Source: an uncultured Victivallales bacterium (GTDB lineage: Bacteria; Verrucomicrobiota; Lentisphaeria; Victivallales; UBA1829). Taken from it: a stretch of DNA of 64,000 nt. The position numbers and the translations under genes were made by a program. Numbering within the stretch: position 1 is the stretch's first letter; each line of letters starts with the position of its first letter. This document shows, piece by piece, positions 34,801 through 46,585 of the stretch. Location: NCBI GenBank assembly GCA_944391115.1, contig CALXSJ010000010.1, positions 51,166 to 115,165 of the forward strand. Reading direction: 5' to 3'. Under the pieces are notes generated by a model. It saw only the letters and a program-made list of their open reading frames with translations. It was not told the DNA's origin and did no database searches.

Positions 34801-35650
34801 GCTCAACGCGCTTGCCAACGGCGTTTCCGACGAAACCGGCGCGATCAAGAAGGTCAAGGTTTACGTTGCGTCCAAGCGGAAGATCCAGGTCGGCGACAAG
34901 ATGGCCGGCCGTCACGGAAACAAGGGTATCGTGGCCAAGATCGTCCCCGTCGAGGACATGCCGTTCCTGAAGGACGGCACGCCGGTTGACATTGTGCTGA
35001 ACCCGCTGGGCGTTCCCAGCCGAATGAACATCGGTCAGGTGCTGGAAACCCATCTCGGATGGGCGGCGAAAATGCTCGGGTTCAAAGTGGCGACTCCCGT
35101 GTTCGACGGCGTGCAGGAGGAAACGATTGTCGACATGATGAAACAGGCCAACCGGAAGATCGCCGAGAAGACCGGCGAGGACTTCAAATGGGGCTTCCGC
35201 ATGCGCGACGGCGTCGAGGAATACGACGGCAAGACCGACGTGTTCGACGGCCGGACCGGCAACAAGTTCGATCAGCGCGTCATGGTCGGGCAGATTTACA
35301 TGCTGAAACTCGACCACCTTGTGGCGAACAAGATTCACGCCCGCGCGGTCGGTCCCTACTCTCTGGTCACGCAGCAGCCGCTCGGCGGCAAGGCGCAGCA
35401 CGGCGGTCAGCGTTTCGGAGAAATGGAAGTGTGGGCTCTTGAGGCTTACGGCGCGGCGCATACGCTGCAGGAAATGCTGACGGTCAAGAGCGACGATGTC
35501 ACGGGAAGAGCGCGAATCTACGAGTCCATCGTGAGAGGACAGAACATTCTCGATGCCGGACGGCCCGAGTCGTTCAACGTTCTTCTGAAAGAAATGCAAA
35601 GCCTGGGCCTCGACGTCCGCACGATCAAGCGGACGGAGTCTCCGAAATAA
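31829..35650 (+). CDS. rpoB: RNA polymerase beta subunit
   Basis: 1273 aa. Conserved blocks include the rifampicin-binding cluster ([20 protein letters not shown], then [20 protein letters not shown]), [20 protein letters not shown], the fork region, and [20 protein letters not shown] in the catalytic half. The C-terminal clamp part reads [20 protein letters not shown]. At the position of E. coli His526, a direct rifampicin contact, this protein has Asn (residue 462); E. coli Ser531 and Asp516 equivalents are unchanged. It is followed 21 bases later by rpoC. Confidence 0.98.
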   Translation: [1273 protein letters not shown]

Positions 35651-35671
35651 CAGAATGCGGAGGAATCCAAA

Positions 35672-38600
35672 GTGATTGACAACAGTTTTGACAATAGGGA
35701 AATGTCCGCACAGCAGCAGAATTCCGGCATGAGCGCCTTTGAGGTGGTATCCATCAAGGTTGCCTCTCCCGAGGTGATCCGCTCCTGGAGTCACGGTGAA
35801 ATCAAGAATCCCGAGACGATCAACTACAGAAGCTTCAAGCCGGAAAAAGGCGGGCTTTTCTGCGAACGCATTTTCGGTCCCCAGAAGGACTGGGAGTGCA
35901 ACTGCGGCAAATATAAGAGAGTGAAGAACAAGGGCATCATCTGCGACCGCTGCGGCGTGGAAGTCACGCAGTCCAAGGTCCGCCGCGAGCGCATGGGCCA
36001 TATCGAGCTTGCGGTTCCGGTGTCCCACATCTGGTTCTTCAAGTGCATGCCCAGCCGGATCGGGCTCATGCTTGACATGACGGCCCGCACGCTGGAACGC
36101 ATCATTTATTATGAAGACTGGGTTGTGGTCGATCCCGGCGATACGCCCTTGAAGCTCGGGGAATCCCTTGACGAGATGAATTACCGCCAGGCCCGCGACG
36201 AGTACGGCGACGCCTTCAAGGCGGAAATGGGAGCTCCCGCGATCCGCACTCTGCTTCAGCAGATTGATCTTGAGCCGCTGCATGCCGATCTTGAGGTGCA
36301 GCTTGCCGGCACGAAAAACAAGGCGATCCGCAAAAAACTTTCCAAGAGACTGCGTCTTGTGGAAGGTTTCCTGAAGAGCGCTTCGCGTCCGGAATGGATG
36401 ATTCTCGAGGTGCTCCCTGTGATTCCGCCGGATCTGCGCCCCCTGGTTCCGCTGGAAGGCGGCCGCTTTGCGACTTCCGACCTGAACGATCTCTACCGGC
36501 GTGTCATCAACCGCAACAGCCGTCTGAAGAATCTTCTTCAGCTCCGGACGCCGGAGGTCATCATCCGCAACGAAAAGCGGATGCTGCAGGAGGCGGTTGA
36601 CGCGCTGCTGGACAACGGCCGTCACGGACGCGCCGTCACAGGCGCCGGAAACCGTCCGCTGAAGAGCCTGAGCGACATGCTCAAAGGCAAGCAGGGCCGT
36701 TTCCGTCAGAACCTGCTCGGAAAACGTGTGGATTATTCGGGCCGTTCCGTCATCGTTGTCGGACCGGAACTGAAACTGATGCAGTGCGGTCTTCCCAAGA
36801 AGATGGCGCTGATCCTGTTCGAGCCGTTCATCATCCGGCATCTGAAGGGCAGGGGATTCGCCCACACCGTACGCGGCGCGAAGAAAATGATCGAGCGCGG
36901 CGAGCCGGTGGTCTGGGATATTCTGGAAGAGGTGACAAAGGGACATCCGGTGATGCTGAACCGTGCGCCGACGCTGCACAGGCTCTCCATCCAGGCGTTC
37001 GACCCGATTCTGATTGAAGGTTCGGCGCTGCGTCTGCATCCTCTCGTCTGCACCGCATACAACGCGGACTTCGACGGAGACCAGATGGCTGTGCACGTTC
37101 CGCTCTCTCCGGCGGCGCAGCTGGAGTGCAAGCTTCTCATGCTCTCCACGAACAACATCTTCTCGCCCGCCAACGGAAAGCCGATCACGACCCCGACGCA
37201 GGACATCACGCTCGGCGTTTATTACCTGACGATCGATCCCAAGAACAAGGAGAGGATCCGCATCTTCAAGGATGTCCACGAGGTCCTTTTCGCCCTGGAT
37301 TCCGGCTATATCAAGATTCACGACGCCATCAAGCTGCCGAACCCGGACTACGGCGTCGTGACGCCGCGCGGAAACGCAACCGACAAATTCATCATCACGA
37401 CGCCCGGACGCTGCATCTTCAACCGCATCTGGGACAAAAAGCTCGGATTCTACAACGCGCCCGCCAAGAAGAAAGACCTCGGACGCCTGATCGCGGAGGC
37501 TTACGACAACATCGGGCATGACAAGACGATCGAGCTGCTGGACAACCTCAAGAATCTCGGCTATGAATATGCCACGGTTGCCGGTTTCTCCATTTCCGTT
37601 GCGGACATGCTGATTCCGAAGCGGAAACCCGAGCTCATCCGGGAGACCCGGAAGAAGATCGAGGAGATCAAGGACAAATACGACAAGGGCTTCCTGACCG
37701 TCGGCGAACGGCACAACCAGGTCGTCGACGCATGGACCAAGACGGCGAACACGGTTGCGGACGAGCTCACCAAGGAGGTGGAGGAGGCCAGCCGCCGGGA
37801 AATCAATCCGGTGTATGCGATGCTCGACTCCGGCGCCCGCGGAAGCAAGGACCAGATCAAACAGCTTGCCGGCATGCGCGGACTGATGACCAAGCCGTCC
37901 GGAGAAATCATCGAGCGGCCGATTCTGTCCAGTTTCCGGGAAGGCCTGACGGTTCTGGAATACTTCATCAGCACCCATGGAGCCCGCAAGGGACTGGCAG
38001 ATACGGCTCTGAAGACCGCGGACTCCGGTTACATGACCCGTAAGCTGGTCGACGTCGCGCAGGATATCATCTGCCGCTCCGAAGACTGCGGAACGCTCAA
38101 GGGCATTTATGTGGAAGCCATCATCGAAGGCGACGAGATCATGCTTCCGCTCAAGGCCAGACTGCTCGGGCGCTACAGCGCGCAGGACATCCGCGATCCC
38201 GCCAAGAGCGACGGAAGCTACATCATCCGCGCGGGCGAAGAGTTTACGCCGGAAAAAGCCGACCTGATCGAAAAGCGCGGCATTACCAAGGTGCTGATCC
38301 GCTCGGTTCTGACCTGCGACGTCGAACACGGCGTCTGCGTGAAATGCTACGGCAAGAATCTTGCCACGGACAAGGATGCGGAAATCGGCGACGCGCTCGG
38401 CATCATCGCCGCGCAGTCGATCGGCGAGCCCGGAACGCAGCTGACCATGAGAACGTTCCACATCGGCGGAATTTCCTCCGGCGGCGGCAAGGAGCCTGTC
38501 ATCACGGCGCGTCAGGCGGGAACGGTCCGGTTTGAAAACCTCCGTCTCGTCACCGACAGGAAAGGCAACACGCTGGTCGTGAACAAAAACGGCTACATCA

Positions 38601-40093
38601 TCATCTATGACGAGGAGAAAGCCCGTGAAGCGGAGGCCAAGGCGCGTGAAAGAGTCCGCCTCGAGGCTCAGGTGATGGGGTCCTCCTACGCACATGATTA
38701 CGATTTCTGGTCCGACGCCGTCAAGGACGCCGAGATCGACCGCTATCCTGCGGAGGTTGGCGCGATTCTTTACAAGAAGGATGGAGACAAGGTCAAGCCG
38801 AAAGAGAAAATCGCCTCCTGGGACGCCTACCAGATGCCGATCATTGCCGAGGAGAACGGTATTGTGGAGCTTCACGATATCGTCGAGGGCGTCACGCTGA
38901 ACCGCAGCGAGCGCGGCGGCATCGAGGAATTGACCGTCATGGAGCACCGCGAGGACCTTCTTCCGCAGGTCGTCATCAACGACGCCAACGGCGAGCTGAT
39001 TTCGAATTATCCGCTTCCGACCGGCGCGCTTCTGATGGTGAAGAAGGGGGAAAAGGTGGTGCCCGGCATGACGCTGGCCCGCGTTCCCCGTCAGCAGCAG
39101 AAAAACCGCGACATCACCGGAGGTCTTCCGCGCGTGGCCGAGCTGTTCGAGGCCCGGATGCCCAAGGAGGTTGCGGAAATCGCCCGTATCGACGGCATTG
39201 TCGACCGGGGCAAGAATGTAAGAGGTCGTCAGACCATCATCATACGCGATCCGGACAACAAGGATGTGTTCGAGGAGCACAACATCCCGACGTCGAAGCA
39301 CCTTATCGTTGGCAAAGGCGACTACGTGCGGAAGGGACAGAAGCTCACGGTGGGATCCATCATCCCGCAGAAACTCCTTGAAATCTGCGGACCCCACGAG
39401 TTGCAGCGCTACATCGTGAACGAGATTCAGAAAGTTTACCGTGCGCAGGGGGTGGAAATCAATGACAAGCACATTGAGATCATCATTCGCCAGATGATGC
39501 AGAAGATCCGGATCATCGACCAGGGGGACACGCAGTTCCTCGCCGGTGAGCAGGTCGACCGCTACGACTTCATCCATGCCAACGAGGAAGCCCGTAAAAA
39601 CGGCAGGAAGCCCGCCGAAGGCGAACCGGTTCTTCTGGGTATCGCGAAAGCGTCCCTTGAGACGGAAAGCTTCATTTCTTCGGCGTCGTTCCAGGACACC
39701 ACGCGGATTCTGACCGATGCCGCCACGCTCGGCAAGATCGACGTGCTCCGCGGTTTCAAGGAGAACGTCATCACCGGTCATCTGATTCCCGCGGGAACCG
39801 GTTCGGAGAAGTTCCAGCACCTGCACATGGTGAAGCTCGGCGAGGAGATTCCGATCGAAAAGCCGCCTGTGGAACTGCCCGAAAAGAAGGAGGAGTCCAT
39901 TGAAAACATCGATTTCGGGGATGACGACGATATCGACGACATCTTCTCGGACAAGGAAATGGACGACGATTTCGCGGAACGGAGCGGCGAGGGAGCTTTC
40001 GTCGATGACGAGTATGAGGATGACAAGGATGAATTCGATGACGAGATCGACGACAGCGAATTTGATCCGACCGTCGATTACGAGAAGGAATGA
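35672..40093 (+). CDS. rpoC: RNA polymerase beta' subunit, with acidic C-terminal tail
   Basis: 1473 aa, starting with GTG behind GGAGG. The N-terminal zinc-binding domain ([20 protein letters not shown]) and the catalytic NADFDGDQM, with its three Mg-binding Asp, are clear, as are the rudder/bridge-helix regions ([19 protein letters not shown]). The second zinc site ([19 protein letters not shown]) is present. The last 65-70 residues form an unusual acidic tail (pieces such as [20 protein letters not shown] and [16 protein letters not shown]), absent from E. coli RpoC (1407 aa). The tail is probably disordered. Confidence 0.98.
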   Translation: MIDNSFDNREMSAQQQNSGMSAFEVVSIKVASPEVIRSWSHGEIKNPETINYRSFKPEKGGLFCERIFGPQKDWECNCGKYKRVKNKGIICDRCGVEVTQSKVRRERMGHIELAVPVSHIWFFKCMPSRIGLMLDMTARTLERIIYYEDWVVVDPGDTPLKLGESLDEMNYRQARDEYGDAFKAEMGAPAIRTLLQQIDLEPLHADLEVQLAGTKNKAIRKKLSKRLRLVEGFLKSASRPEWMILEVLPVIPPDLRPLVPLEGGRFATSDLNDLYRRVINRNSRLKNLLQLRTPEVIIRNEKRMLQEAVDALLDNGRHGRAVTGAGNRPLKSLSDMLKGKQGRFRQNLLGKRVDYSGRSVIVVGPELKLMQCGLPKKMALILFEPFIIRHLKGRGFAHTVRGAKKMIERGEPVVWDILEEVTKGHPVMLNRAPTLHRLSIQAFDPILIEGSALRLHPLVCTAYNADFDGDQMAVHVPLSPAAQLECKLLMLSTNNIFSPANGKPITTPTQDITLGVYYLTIDPKNKERIRIFKDVHEVLFALDSGYIKIHDAIKLPNPDYGVVTPRGNATDKFIITTPGRCIFNRIWDKKLGFYNAPAKKKDLGRLIAEAYDNIGHDKTIELLDNLKNLGYEYATVAGFSISVADMLIPKRKPELIRETRKKIEEIKDKYDKGFLTVGERHNQVVDAWTKTANTVADELTKEVEEASRREINPVYAMLDSGARGSKDQIKQLAGMRGLMTKPSGEIIERPILSSFREGLTVLEYFISTHGARKGLADTALKTADSGYMTRKLVDVAQDIICRSEDCGTLKGIYVEAIIEGDEIMLPLKARLLGRYSAQDIRDPAKSDGSYIIRAGEEFTPEKADLIEKRGITKVLIRSVLTCDVEHGVCVKCYGKNLATDKDAEIGDALGIIAAQSIGEPGTQLTMRTFHIGGISSGGGKEPVITARQAGTVRFENLRLVTDRKGNTLVVNKNGYIIIYDEEKAREAEAKARERVRLEAQVMGSSYAHDYDFWSDAVKDAEIDRYPAEVGAILYKKDGDKVKPKEKIASWDAYQMPIIAEENGIVELHDIVEGVTLNRSERGGIEELTVMEHREDLLPQVVINDANGELISNYPLPTGALLMVKKGEKVVPGMTLARVPRQQQKNRDITGGLPRVAELFEARMPKEVAEIARIDGIVDRGKNVRGRQTIIIRDPDNKDVFEEHNIPTSKHLIVGKGDYVRKGQKLTVGSIIPQKLLEICGPHELQRYIVNEIQKVYRAQGVEINDKHIEIIIRQMMQKIRIIDQGDTQFLAGEQVDRYDFIHANEEARKNGRKPAEGEPVLLGIAKASLETESFISSASFQDTTRILTDAATLGKIDVLRGFKENVITGHLIPAGTGSEKFQHLHMVKLGEEIPIEKPPVELPEKKEESIENIDFGDDDDIDDIFSDKEMDDDFAERSGEGAFVDDEYEDDKDEFDDEIDDSEFDPTVDYEKE

Positions 40094-40132
40094 CGCGCTT
40101 CCAATAAAAATGTAAAAAAATAAAATATGCGG

Positions 40133-40160
40133 TTGAAAACGGCAGACGGGGGGATATATT
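40133..40160 (+). promoter_or_regulatory. Promoter of the str-S10 transcript
   Basis: TTGAAA (40133-40138), 16 bases, TATATT (40155-40160), in the 122-base gap between rpoC and rpsL. A TATTAT 18 bases away overlaps it. Confidence 0.65.
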
Positions 40161-40215
40161 ATCTACCCGTTTGTCGTACACAACTGTAACAACGAGAATA
40201 TGTGAAGAGGAGATC

Positions 40216-40617
40216 ATGCCGACAATCAATCAGTTGGTGAAATCGGGCCGCAGGACAAAAGTGGCGAAGAGCAAGTCGAAAGCACTCTCGAAGTGCCCTC
40301 AGAGACGCGGCGTCTGCCTGCAGGTTACAACAAGAACGCCCAAGAAGCCGAATTCGGCTATGCGCAAGATTGCCAGAGTGCGTCTTACGAATGGATATGA
40401 AGTGACCGCGTACATCGGCGGCGAAGGGCACAATCTTCAGGAACACTCGGTCGTGCTTGTGAAGGGCGGCAGGGTCCGCGATCTTCCCGGCGTGCGTTAT
40501 CACATTGTGCGCGGCGCGCTCGACAGCCTCGGCGTGGAAGCCCGCAGACAGGGACGCTCCAAATACGGCAACAAGACTCCGAAGGCCGGAGACGCGGGAG
40601 CCAAGAAGAAAAAATAA
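40216..40617 (+). CDS. rpsL: 30S ribosomal protein S12
   Basis: 133 aa. Decoding-site protein. The conserved loop [13 protein letters not shown] has lysine at both streptomycin-relevant positions (43 and 44 counting Met), the drug-sensitive form. [18 protein letters not shown] is the second signature. The start at 40216 is set by GAGGAG just upstream. The tail ends in a poly-lysine stretch (AGAKKKK). Confidence 0.98.
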   Translation: MPTINQLVKSGRRTKVAKSKSKALSKCPQRRGVCLQVTTRTPKKPNSAMRKIARVRLTNGYEVTAYIGGEGHNLQEHSVVLVKGGRVRDLPGVRYHIVRGALDSLGVEARRQGRSKYGNKTPKAGDAGAKKKK

Positions 40618-40683
40618 GCTCCTGACCGTCCGCGGCGGATGACAGGAACAGAACAAGTGAATACTTGAGGACGCTTACATACA

Positions 40684-41154
40684 ATGAGAAGACGCAGAAT
40701 CACAAAAAGAGAACTCACGCCGGACGTGAAATACAACAGCGAACTGGTCGCCCGTCTCATCAATACCCTCATGCGCAACGGCAAGAAATCCGTTGCCCAG
40801 AAGATTGTGTACGGTGCATTCGACGTGATCAAGGCGAAAAAGAAAGACATGGAGCCTCTGGAAGTTTTCCTTCAGGCAGTGGAGAACATCAAGCCGAAAC
40901 TGGAAGTCAAGAGCCGCCGCGTCGGCGGTGCGACCTATCAGGTTCCGCTTGAAGTTCCAGCCGAACGTCAGGTCGCCCTGGCCATGCGCTGGATCGCCAC
41001 CTATTCCCAGGCGAAAAAGGGCAAATCCATGACGGATGCTCTCGCGTCCGAGCTTCTTGACGCTTTCGACAATACAGGTTCATCCATTAAAAAGAAGGAC
41101 GACACGCACAAAATGGCGCAGGCCAATAAAGCTTTTGCCCATTACAGATGGTAA
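40684..41154 (+). CDS. rpsG: 30S ribosomal protein S7
   Basis: 156 aa. Primary 16S rRNA-binding protein of the 30S head. Motifs: [18 protein letters not shown] at the start, [19 protein letters not shown] in the middle, and [20 protein letters not shown] plus AFAHYRW at the end. Its position between rpsL and fusA is canonical. Confidence 0.98.
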   Translation: MRRRRITKRELTPDVKYNSELVARLINTLMRNGKKSVAQKIVYGAFDVIKAKKKDMEPLEVFLQAVENIKPKLEVKSRRVGGATYQVPLEVPAERQVALAMRWIATYSQAKKGKSMTDALASELLDAFDNTGSSIKKKDDTHKMAQANKAFAHYRW

Positions 41155-41196
41155 TGGAAAGGCTTTTTCCCAGAACAGCGAAGTCAATTGAAAACT

Positions 41197-43310
<2,114 letters not shown>

Positions 43311-43314
<4 letters not shown>

Positions 43315-43646
43315 GTACCAGAACCTCAACGAAAACGGCTCAGAAGATACGCATCAAGCTTCAGGCCTACGAAAACAGAATCCTCGACCAGTCCGTCGCG
43401 GAGATTCTCAACACCGCCCGCAGAACGGGTTCCGTTGTGGCCGGACCGATTCCGCTTCCGACCCGCATTGAGCGCATGACGGTCAACCGTTCGCCTCATG
43501 TTGACAAGAAGTCGATGGACCAGTTCGAGATCCGGACGCACAAGCGCCTGATGGACATCATCAAGCCGACCGCGAAGACGGTTGACGAGCTCAAGAAGCT
43601 CAATCTTCCCGCCGGCGTTGACATTTCAATCAAGATCGGAAACTGA
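43311..43646 (+). CDS. rpsJ: 30S ribosomal protein S10 (NusE)
   Basis: 111 aa. [17 protein letters not shown] and [20 protein letters not shown] with [16 protein letters not shown] match S10. It has a few extra N-terminal residues ([12 protein letters not shown]) compared with E. coli (103 aa). It also acts as NusE in antitermination. The start overlaps the fusA stop, so str and S10 operons are joined. Confidence 0.98.
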
Positions 43647-43731
43647 TCGCTGAGATCGGTTTTGCCAGAAAAAGGCATTTTTTGGCACCAAGGTCCTTTT
43701 TCCGACAGGACATGTGCCTGAAAGGAGTATT

Positions 43732-44364
43732 ATGAAAGGTTTGATCGGAAAGAAAGTCGGCATGACGCAGGTCTATGACGAGAAGGGAATCCTGATTCCC
43801 GTCACAGTCATTGAGGCCGGACCCTGTGTGGTCGTGGGCGTCAAGACCAAGGAACACGACGGTTATTCCGCCGTGCAGGTCGGTTTCGGTGTGAAGAAGG
43901 TCAAGAACACGGCGAAGGCGGTTCTTGGGAATGTGAAAAAGGCTGGCCTTGAAAGCAATCCTCCCGCGTTTATCCGCGAATTCCGTTCCGAGGAGGATCC
44001 CCAGGCGGAAATCGGCAGCCAGATCAAGGCTGACATCTTTGCGGAAGGTGAATATCTCGATATTTCCGGCACCACCAAGGGCAAAGGTTACGCGGGCGTC
44101 ATGAAGAGACATCATTTCGCCGGCGGACGCGACGGTCACGGCGGCGGCTGGCACCGCAAGCCCGGTTCCATCGGCTGCCGCGAGAAACCCGGCAACATCA
44201 TGAAGGGCAAAAAGCTGCCCGGACAGCTGGGCAACGGCAACCGCACGGTCCAGAATCTCCGTCTTGTAAAAGTTTCCGCGGACGAGAATCTTCTTTTTGT
44301 CAGAGGCGCGGTCCCCGGGCCGAACGGCGGAACCCTCCTCGTCAAGAAAGCCAAGAAAAGATAA
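43732..44364 (+). CDS. rplC: 50S ribosomal protein L3
   Basis: 210 aa. Begins MKGLIGKKVGMTQVYDEKG; the long loop near the peptidyl-transferase centre is present (GHGGGWHRKPGSIGCREKPG). AAAGGAG lies 4-5 bases before the ATG at 43732, which favours it over the in-frame start at 43714. Confidence 0.98.
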   Translation: MKGLIGKKVGMTQVYDEKGILIPVTVIEAGPCVVVGVKTKEHDGYSAVQVGFGVKKVKNTAKAVLGNVKKAGLESNPPAFIREFRSEEDPQAEIGSQIKADIFAEGEYLDISGTTKGKGYAGVMKRHHFAGGRDGHGGGWHRKPGSIGCREKPGNIMKGKKLPGQLGNGNRTVQNLRLVKVSADENLLFVRGAVPGPNGGTLLVKKAKKR

Positions 44365-44396
44365 TCCCCTCCGGGACCAACCAACAGGTGAATATC

Positions 44397-45026
44397 ATGT
44401 CCATGAAAATTGACATACTGAATATGAAGGGCGAGAAGGTCGGGGATTATACGATCGACGACACTTGCCTTGAATTTGACAAGGGCGCGCAGGCGGTGCA
44501 CGATGCCGTTGTCGCCTATCTCGCGGCGGGCCGTGCGGGAACAGCTTCCGTCAAGACCCGCGCCGAGGTCGCCGGAAGCGGCAAGAAGCCGTTCAAGCAG
44601 AAAGGTCTCGGCCGTGCCCGTGCAGGCAGCACCCGGAATCCGGTCTGGCGTCACGGCGGTCACAGCTTCGGCCCGAAACCGCGTGATTACAGCGTCAAAC
44701 TCAACGCGAAGGTGAAAAAGCTTGCGCTCAAGCGCTCCTTCTCCGACCGTCTGAAAGACAACGCGGTATTTGTGGTCGATTCCCTTGTCCTTCCGGATTA
44801 CAAGACCAAAAATGCGGCTGCCGCTTTCAAGGCGATGAAAGTCGATGACGGCAAGCTTGTGGTTTCCGTCAAGGAGTATGAGGAAAATCTGCTGATGGCT
44901 ACCGGCAACATGCCCGCCGTCTTCCTGATGAAGGCAGCTTCCGTGAGCACCTATCACGTTCTCTACGCCGACAAACTTCTCTTCACCAAAGACGCCCTTG
45001 ACGAATTTGTCAAGAGACTCGCATGA
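44397..45026 (+). CDS. rplD: 50S ribosomal protein L4
   Basis: 209 aa. The exit-tunnel loop is recognisable (KPFKQKGLGRARAGSTRNP, then WRHGGHSFGPKPRDYS). In E. coli L4 also represses the S10 operon. The ATG at 44397 follows AGGTGA by 6 bases; GTG 44388 and ATG 44403 are in-frame alternatives. Confidence 0.97.
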   Translation: MSMKIDILNMKGEKVGDYTIDDTCLEFDKGAQAVHDAVVAYLAAGRAGTASVKTRAEVAGSGKKPFKQKGLGRARAGSTRNPVWRHGGHSFGPKPRDYSVKLNAKVKKLALKRSFSDRLKDNAVFVVDSLVLPDYKTKNAAAAFKAMKVDDGKLVVSVKEYEENLLMATGNMPAVFLMKAASVSTYHVLYADKLLFTKDALDEFVKRLA

Positions 45027-45042
45027 ACGGAGGAATCGGGAA

Positions 45043-45330
45043 ATGATTAAATCCAGTCCGTACGATATCGTCAAGAATATCATGATGACCGAGAAAGCCA
45101 CGATTCTCAAGGAGAAGAATCAGTATGCCTTCAAGGTCGCGCCGAAGGCCACCAAGCTGGAAGTCGCCGATGCCGTGGAGGAAATCTACGGCGTGAAGGT
45201 CAAATCCGTTAACATGCTCAACTACAAGGGCAAGCCCAAACGCTCCGGGAGATCCCCGATTCCTGGCCGCCGCGCCAACTGGAAGAAGGCCGTCGTCTCT
45301 CTCGCCGAAGGCTCCATTGACCTTGCATAA
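45043..45330 (+). CDS. rplW: 50S ribosomal protein L23
   Basis: 95 aa. Exit-tunnel docking protein for trigger factor and [23 protein letters not shown] and [20 protein letters not shown] are typical, as is the loop with [25 protein letters not shown] lies upstream of the ATG at 45043. Confidence 0.97.
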   Translation: MIKSSPYDIVKNIMMTEKATILKEKNQYAFKVAPKATKLEVADAVEEIYGVKVKSVNMLNYKGKPKRSGRSPIPGRRANWKKAVVSLAEGSIDLA

Positions 45331-45341
45331 GGAGACTGAGA

Positions 45342-46169
45342 ATGCCTATCAAAAGTTATAATCCCACGACAAAGAGCCGTCGTTACACGACTGTGATCGA
45401 CTACTCCGAAATCAGCCGTGAAACCCCGGAAAAACGTCTGACCAAGGGCAAAAAGTCCACTGGCGGCAGAAATAATCACGGGCGGATTACCACCCGCTTC
45501 CGCGGGGGCGGAAACAAGCGCCGTTACAGAATGATCGACTTCAAGCGCGCCAAGGACGGCATTGCAGCCACGGTTCAGCATCTTGAATACGATCCGAACC
45601 GTTCCGCATTCATTGCTCTCATCGCCTATGCGGACGGCGAGAAAGCCTATATCCTCGCACCGAACGGGCTCAAGATCGGCCAGACCGTCATCTCCGGCGA
45701 GAAAGCGGAAATCAAGCCGGGCAACGCTCTGAAGCTTCGCAACATTCCGGTTGGTGTTGAAATCCACAACATCGAACTGGTCCCCGGCAGAGGCGCCAGA
45801 ATGGTCCGTTCCGCCGGACAGGTTGCGATTCTCCGTTCCAAGGACGGCGATTATGCCCAGATCAAGCTTCCGAGCGGCGAGGTCCGCAAGGTGCACCTTG
45901 ACTGCAAGGCCACAATCGGACAGGTCGGCAATCTGGATCACATGAACGCCTCTCTCGGCAAGGCCGGCAAGAAGCGTTACCTCGGATTCCGTCCGCATGT
46001 CCGCGGCGTCGTGATGAACCCGGTTGACCATCCGATGGGCGGCGGCGAAGGCAGGACCAGCGGCGGCGGTCATCCCGTCTCCCCGTGGGGTCAGCTCGCC
46101 AAGGGCAAACGCACCCGTCATCCCAAGAAACCGAGCGGAAGATTCATTGTTGAACGGAGGAAGAAGTAA
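45342..46169 (+). CDS. rplB: 50S ribosomal protein L2
   Basis: 275 aa (273 in E. coli). Contains [20 protein letters not shown] and the C-terminal peptidyl-transferase-proximal segment [20 protein letters not shown] with the conserved His. AAGGAG lies before the ATG. It starts 11 bases after rplW. Confidence 0.98.
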   Translation: MPIKSYNPTTKSRRYTTVIDYSEISRETPEKRLTKGKKSTGGRNNHGRITTRFRGGGNKRRYRMIDFKRAKDGIAATVQHLEYDPNRSAFIALIAYADGEKAYILAPNGLKIGQTVISGEKAEIKPGNALKLRNIPVGVEIHNIELVPGRGARMVRSAGQVAILRSKDGDYAQIKLPSGEVRKVHLDCKATIGQVGNLDHMNASLGKAGKKRYLGFRPHVRGVVMNPVDHPMGGGEGRTSGGGHPVSPWGQLAKGKRTRHPKKPSGRFIVERRKK

Positions 46170-46172
46170 ACC

Positions 46173-46448
46173 ATGGCAAGATCAATTAAAAAAGGTCCGT
46201 TTGTTGATGCTCATGTTGTGGCAAAAGTGGAAAAAATGGAGAAAAGCGGAGCCAAGAAGCCCATTAAGACCTGGTCCCGCCGTTCCATGATCATTCCGGA
46301 GTTTGTCGGGCATACCTTCAACGTGCACAACGGCAAAACTTTCACCACTGTTTTCATTACCGAGAACATGGTCGGACACAGACTTGGTGAATTTGCTCCT
46401 ACGCGCACATTCAAGGGCCACGGCGTCATCAGCGGAAAGACCGTGTAA
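46173..46448 (+). CDS. rpsS: 30S ribosomal protein S19
   Basis: 91 aa. [20 protein letters not shown], then [20 protein letters not shown] and GEFAPTRTF are the S19 signatures. It is the last ribosomal gene here: rplV, rpsC, rplP and the rest of the S10 and spc operons do not follow. A strong terminator comes 30 bases after the stop. Confidence 0.98.
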   Translation: MARSIKKGPFVDAHVVAKVEKMEKSGAKKPIKTWSRRSMIIPEFVGHTFNVHNGKTFTTVFITENMVGHRLGEFAPTRTFKGHGVISGKTV

Positions 46449-46477
46449 GCATCTGTCAATTCAGCTGCATTTTCAAG

Positions 46478-46512
46478 CCGGAGCACTCATTGCGGGTGTT
46501 CCGGTTTTTTTT
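46478..46512 (+). terminator. Intrinsic terminator ending the S10 transcript after rpsS
   Basis: A 9-bp stem (CCGGAGCAC 46478-46486 with GTGTTCCGG 46496-46504, one G-U pair) is followed by TTTTTTTT. Confidence 0.92.
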
Positions 46513-46585
46513 GTCCGCGGATTCCGGACGGAACGGGATTTCCCGGAAGGGTGAAGGGGTCTCAGCCGGCTGTGCTGCGGAGAAT

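Noticed and set aside
33878..39826. A 1982-codon open frame on the minus strand across rpoB and rpoC
   Set aside because: It is antisense to two full-length conserved genes and its translation has no domain-like content; in GC-rich coding DNA the opposite frame is often open by codon bias alone.
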